This document shows positions 62,263 through 64,000 of a stretch of DNA of 64,000 nucleotides, piece after piece. The DNA lies in contig NZ_JAGYPF010000005.1 of assembly GCF_018343535.1 (NCBI RefSeq), positions 62,001 to 126,000 on the forward strand, in the 5' to 3' direction. A model generated the notes under the pieces. It saw only the letters and a list, made by a program, of their open reading frames with translations. It had not been told where the DNA came from and did no database searches. Both the position numbers and the translations under genes were made by a program. This DNA is from Neobacillus rhizophilus (lineage in GTDB: Bacteria > Bacillota > Bacilli > Bacillales > Cytobacillaceae). How positions within the stretch are numbered: position 1 is the first letter of the stretch; each line of letters begins with the position of its first letter.

Positions 62263-62275
62263 GTGGTCTGGCCAC
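62263..62275 (+). promoter_or_regulatory. Candidate FadR-type operator before accD
   Basis: GTGGTCTGGCCAC, identical to 60248-60260 except one base (A to G). It matches TNGTNNNACNA at all but one fixed position. It lies about 93 bases before accD; the accD promoter itself could not be resolved. Confidence 0.65.
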
Positions 62276-62367
62276 CTATCGGTATATGTATGAGAAAGAC
62301 AATTGTTAGAAAGACTGCTGATAGATTATCGTCATCAGCCAAAATTCCATACAAGGAGGTTTAATTT

Positions 62368-63255
62368 TTGGCGCTTAAAGATTTATTTTCCAAAAACCAG
62401 ACAAAAAAGAAGAAATACGCAACCATTCCTACAGAAGCGGCGAAAAGCGACGTTCCTGAAGGAATAATGACAAAATGTCCTTCATGCAAAAAAATTATGT
62501 ATACAAAAGAACTTTCAAAAAACTTAAAGGTTTGTCTTCATTGCGGACATCATTTTCCCATGAATTCAAAGGAGCGTATTGAAAGTTTTCTTGATGAAGG
62601 AAGCTTCGAGGAATTCAACGAAAATATGATTTCAAAGAATCCTTTGAATTTTCCCGACTATCTAGAAAAGGTTGAAAAGGACCGCAAAAAAACCAATATA
62701 AATGAAGCGGTTGTCACTGGGGTTGGTACAGTTAACGGCCATAAAATCGTTTTGTCCGTTATGGATTCAACCTTCCGAATGGGCAGTATGGGATCGGTTG
62801 TCGGCGAAAAAATTACCTTAGCGATTGAAAAAGCGGATGAATTGTCCGTTCCATTTGTTATTTTTACAGCATCGGGCGGAGCTAGAATGCAGGAAGGTGC
62901 ACTAAGTTTGATGCAAATGGCGAAAACAAGTGTTGCTTTAAAGAAATTCAGCGACAATGGCGGTTTAATCATTTCAATTATGACCCATCCGACAACTGGC
63001 GGGGTGTCTGCAAGCTTTGCATCATTGGGTGATTATAACCTTGCCGAACCTGGAGCATTAATCGGTTTTGCGGGACGCAGGGTGATTGAGCAGTCAATCC
63101 GCGAAAAATTGCCGGAAGACTTTCAAACGGCAGAGTTTTTGTTAAAACATGGGCAGCTTGATGCCATCATTTCCCGACTAGAATTGGCAGAGAAAATTGC
63201 AACGATACTTGATATTCATCAGCCAGGGGGTGTGTTTGAATGGCAAGCGAATTAG
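62368..63255 (+). CDS. accD: Acetyl-CoA carboxylase carboxyltransferase subunit beta
   Basis: A 295-residue carboxyltransferase subunit. Seen: N-terminal four-Cys zinc ribbon CPSCKK ... CLHCGHH (about residues 38-60), FTASGGARMQEGALSLMQMA (about 169-188) and THPTTGGVSASFA (about 208). Known: with AccA transfers CO2 from carboxybiotin to acetyl-CoA, giving malonyl-CoA for fatty acid synthesis. TTG start after CAAGGAGG. Overlaps accA by 16 bases. Confidence 0.97.
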   Translation: MALKDLFSKNQTKKKKYATIPTEAAKSDVPEGIMTKCPSCKKIMYTKELSKNLKVCLHCGHHFPMNSKERIESFLDEGSFEEFNENMISKNPLNFPDYLEKVEKDRKKTNINEAVVTGVGTVNGHKIVLSVMDSTFRMGSMGSVVGEKITLAIEKADELSVPFVIFTASGGARMQEGALSLMQMAKTSVALKKFSDNGGLIISIMTHPTTGGVSASFASLGDYNLAEPGALIGFAGRRVIEQSIREKLPEDFQTAEFLLKHGQLDAIISRLELAEKIATILDIHQPGGVFEWQAN

Positions 63256-64000
63256 AATTTGAACGCCCGATCAATGAACTGAGGAAAAAAATAGCTGAGC
63301 TTAAGGAATTTACAGATACTACTGATGTGGATTTAAGTTCGGAAATCAATAAATTAGAGGCCCGATTGGAGAAGCTGGAACGGGATATATATGAAAATAT
63401 TAAACCGTGGGACCGGGTGCAAATAGCCCGCCATCCTAACAGGCCAACAACCTTGGATTACATTTCCTATCTCTTTGACGATTTCTTTGAATGCCATGGG
63501 GACAGGACTTTTGGCGATGATGAAGCGATTGTTGGCGGGATTGCCAAATTTAAAGGGTTGCCTGTAACAGTAATAGGCCATCAGCGGGGAAAGGATACGA
63601 AAGAAAATATCCGCAGAAACTTTGGAATGCCACATCCTGAGGGCTACAGAAAGGCTTTACGGCTTATGAATCAGGCAAATAAATTCAATCGTCCAATTAT
63701 TTGTTTTATTGATACGAAAGGGGCATACCCTGGTAAAGCAGCAGAAGAGCGGGGACAGAGTGAAGCAATTGCCCGTAACCTTTTCGAAATGGCAGGATTG
63801 AAAGTACCAGTTATCTGTATTGTCATTGGTGAAGGCGGAAGCGGCGGCGCGCTTGGACTAGGTGTAGGCAACCGGATTTACATGCTTGAAAACTCCACCT
63901 ACTCAGTCATTTCACCTGAGGGAGCGGCGGCAATTTTATGGAAGGACGCTGCCTACGCTAAAAATGCTGCAGAATCTATGAAAATCACGGCGCCTGACCT
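63240..64000 (+). CDS. accA: Acetyl-CoA carboxylase carboxyltransferase subunit alpha, 3' end outside the window
   Basis: The frame from ATG 63240 is open to the last base (253 codons shown). Seen: helical start ELEFERPINELRKKIAEL, RHPNRPTTLDYI (about 62), GHQRGKDTKENIRRNFGMPH (about 112-131), DTKGAYPGKAAEERGQSEAI and GEGGSGGALGLG (about 199), all AccA hallmarks. AGGGGGTG lies 10 bases before the ATG. It starts inside the last codons of accD, so synthesis of the two partners is coupled. Confidence 0.96.
   Translation, partial: MASELEFERPINELRKKIAELKEFTDTTDVDLSSEINKLEARLEKLERDIYENIKPWDRVQIARHPNRPTTLDYISYLFDDFFECHGDRTFGDDEAIVGGIAKFKGLPVTVIGHQRGKDTKENIRRNFGMPHPEGYRKALRLMNQANKFNRPIICFIDTKGAYPGKAAEERGQSEAIARNLFEMAGLKVPVICIVIGEGGSGGALGLGVGNRIYMLENSTYSVISPEGAAAILWKDAAYAKNAAESMKITAPD

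Overview
The window is a stretch of Firmicutes chromosome, most likely Bacillaceae (a Bacillus- or Neobacillus-like, endospore-forming species). The evidence is the gene order, which follows the Bacillus subtilis ytmP-to-accA region almost gene for gene, together with an alpha/beta small acid-soluble spore protein gene with a SigG-type promoter, ytrH/ytrI with a SigE-type promoter, a T-box in front of tyrS, an S4-type leader in front of rpsD, and many TTG/GTG starts behind strong AGGAGG ribosome binding sites. No rRNA, tRNA, CRISPR array, prophage or intact transposase was seen.

Layout. 1-8.2 kb: end of a pullulanase, then ytmP, ytzH, trmB, ytnP, ytzB, an M42 aminopeptidase, a DUF84 protein, a lipoprotein, ytpP and ytpQ. 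8.3-16.8 kb: sftA, murC, ytxG-ytxH, brxC(ytxJ), aroA and ccpA. 17.3-21.7 kb: the acuABC cluster divergent from acsA, the acetyl-CoA synthetase that it controls by acetylation. 21.7-33.7 kb: tyrS, a class A PBP, rpsD, a wrecked methionine gamma-lyase-like gene, ytsP, refZ, ezrA and the nifZ-thiI pair. 33.8-43.3 kb: SASP, ytcI, rarD, nadK2, sppA-yteJ, ytfI-ytfJ, tpx and ytxK. 44-50.3 kb: ackA, an EcsC-family gene with moaB, uspA and ald. 50.6-64 kb: an aminopeptidase P-like gene, ytkL, ytoI, ytpI, nrnA, ytrHI, dnaE, ytsJ (malic enzyme) with a FadR/GntR-type regulator, and accD-accA running off the end.

Many genes belong to carbon overflow and acetyl-CoA metabolism: ccpA, ackA with a possible cre site, acsA/acuABC, malic enzyme, and acetyl-CoA carboxylase. 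A FadR-type regulator lies between the malic enzyme and accDA genes, and near-identical palindromes of the FadR-family type lie upstream of both. This suggests one local circuit coordinating the two.

The least explained part of the window is intergenic. Four copies of a composite element (about 0.45-0.72 kb) each carry two inverted 133-bp GC-rich palindromic blocks around a central segment, with inward-facing terminators at the edges. In three of the four copies, similar copies of a terminator-like hairpin lie on both sides, like a target duplication. A second family of about ten small elements carries a double-hairpin core with a compensatory change, including a 98-bp triple tandem array before murC. 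A third family has two copies. A structured RNA candidate lies between ald and the aminopeptidase gene. Gene names are by recognition of family and synteny from memory, not by a database search.
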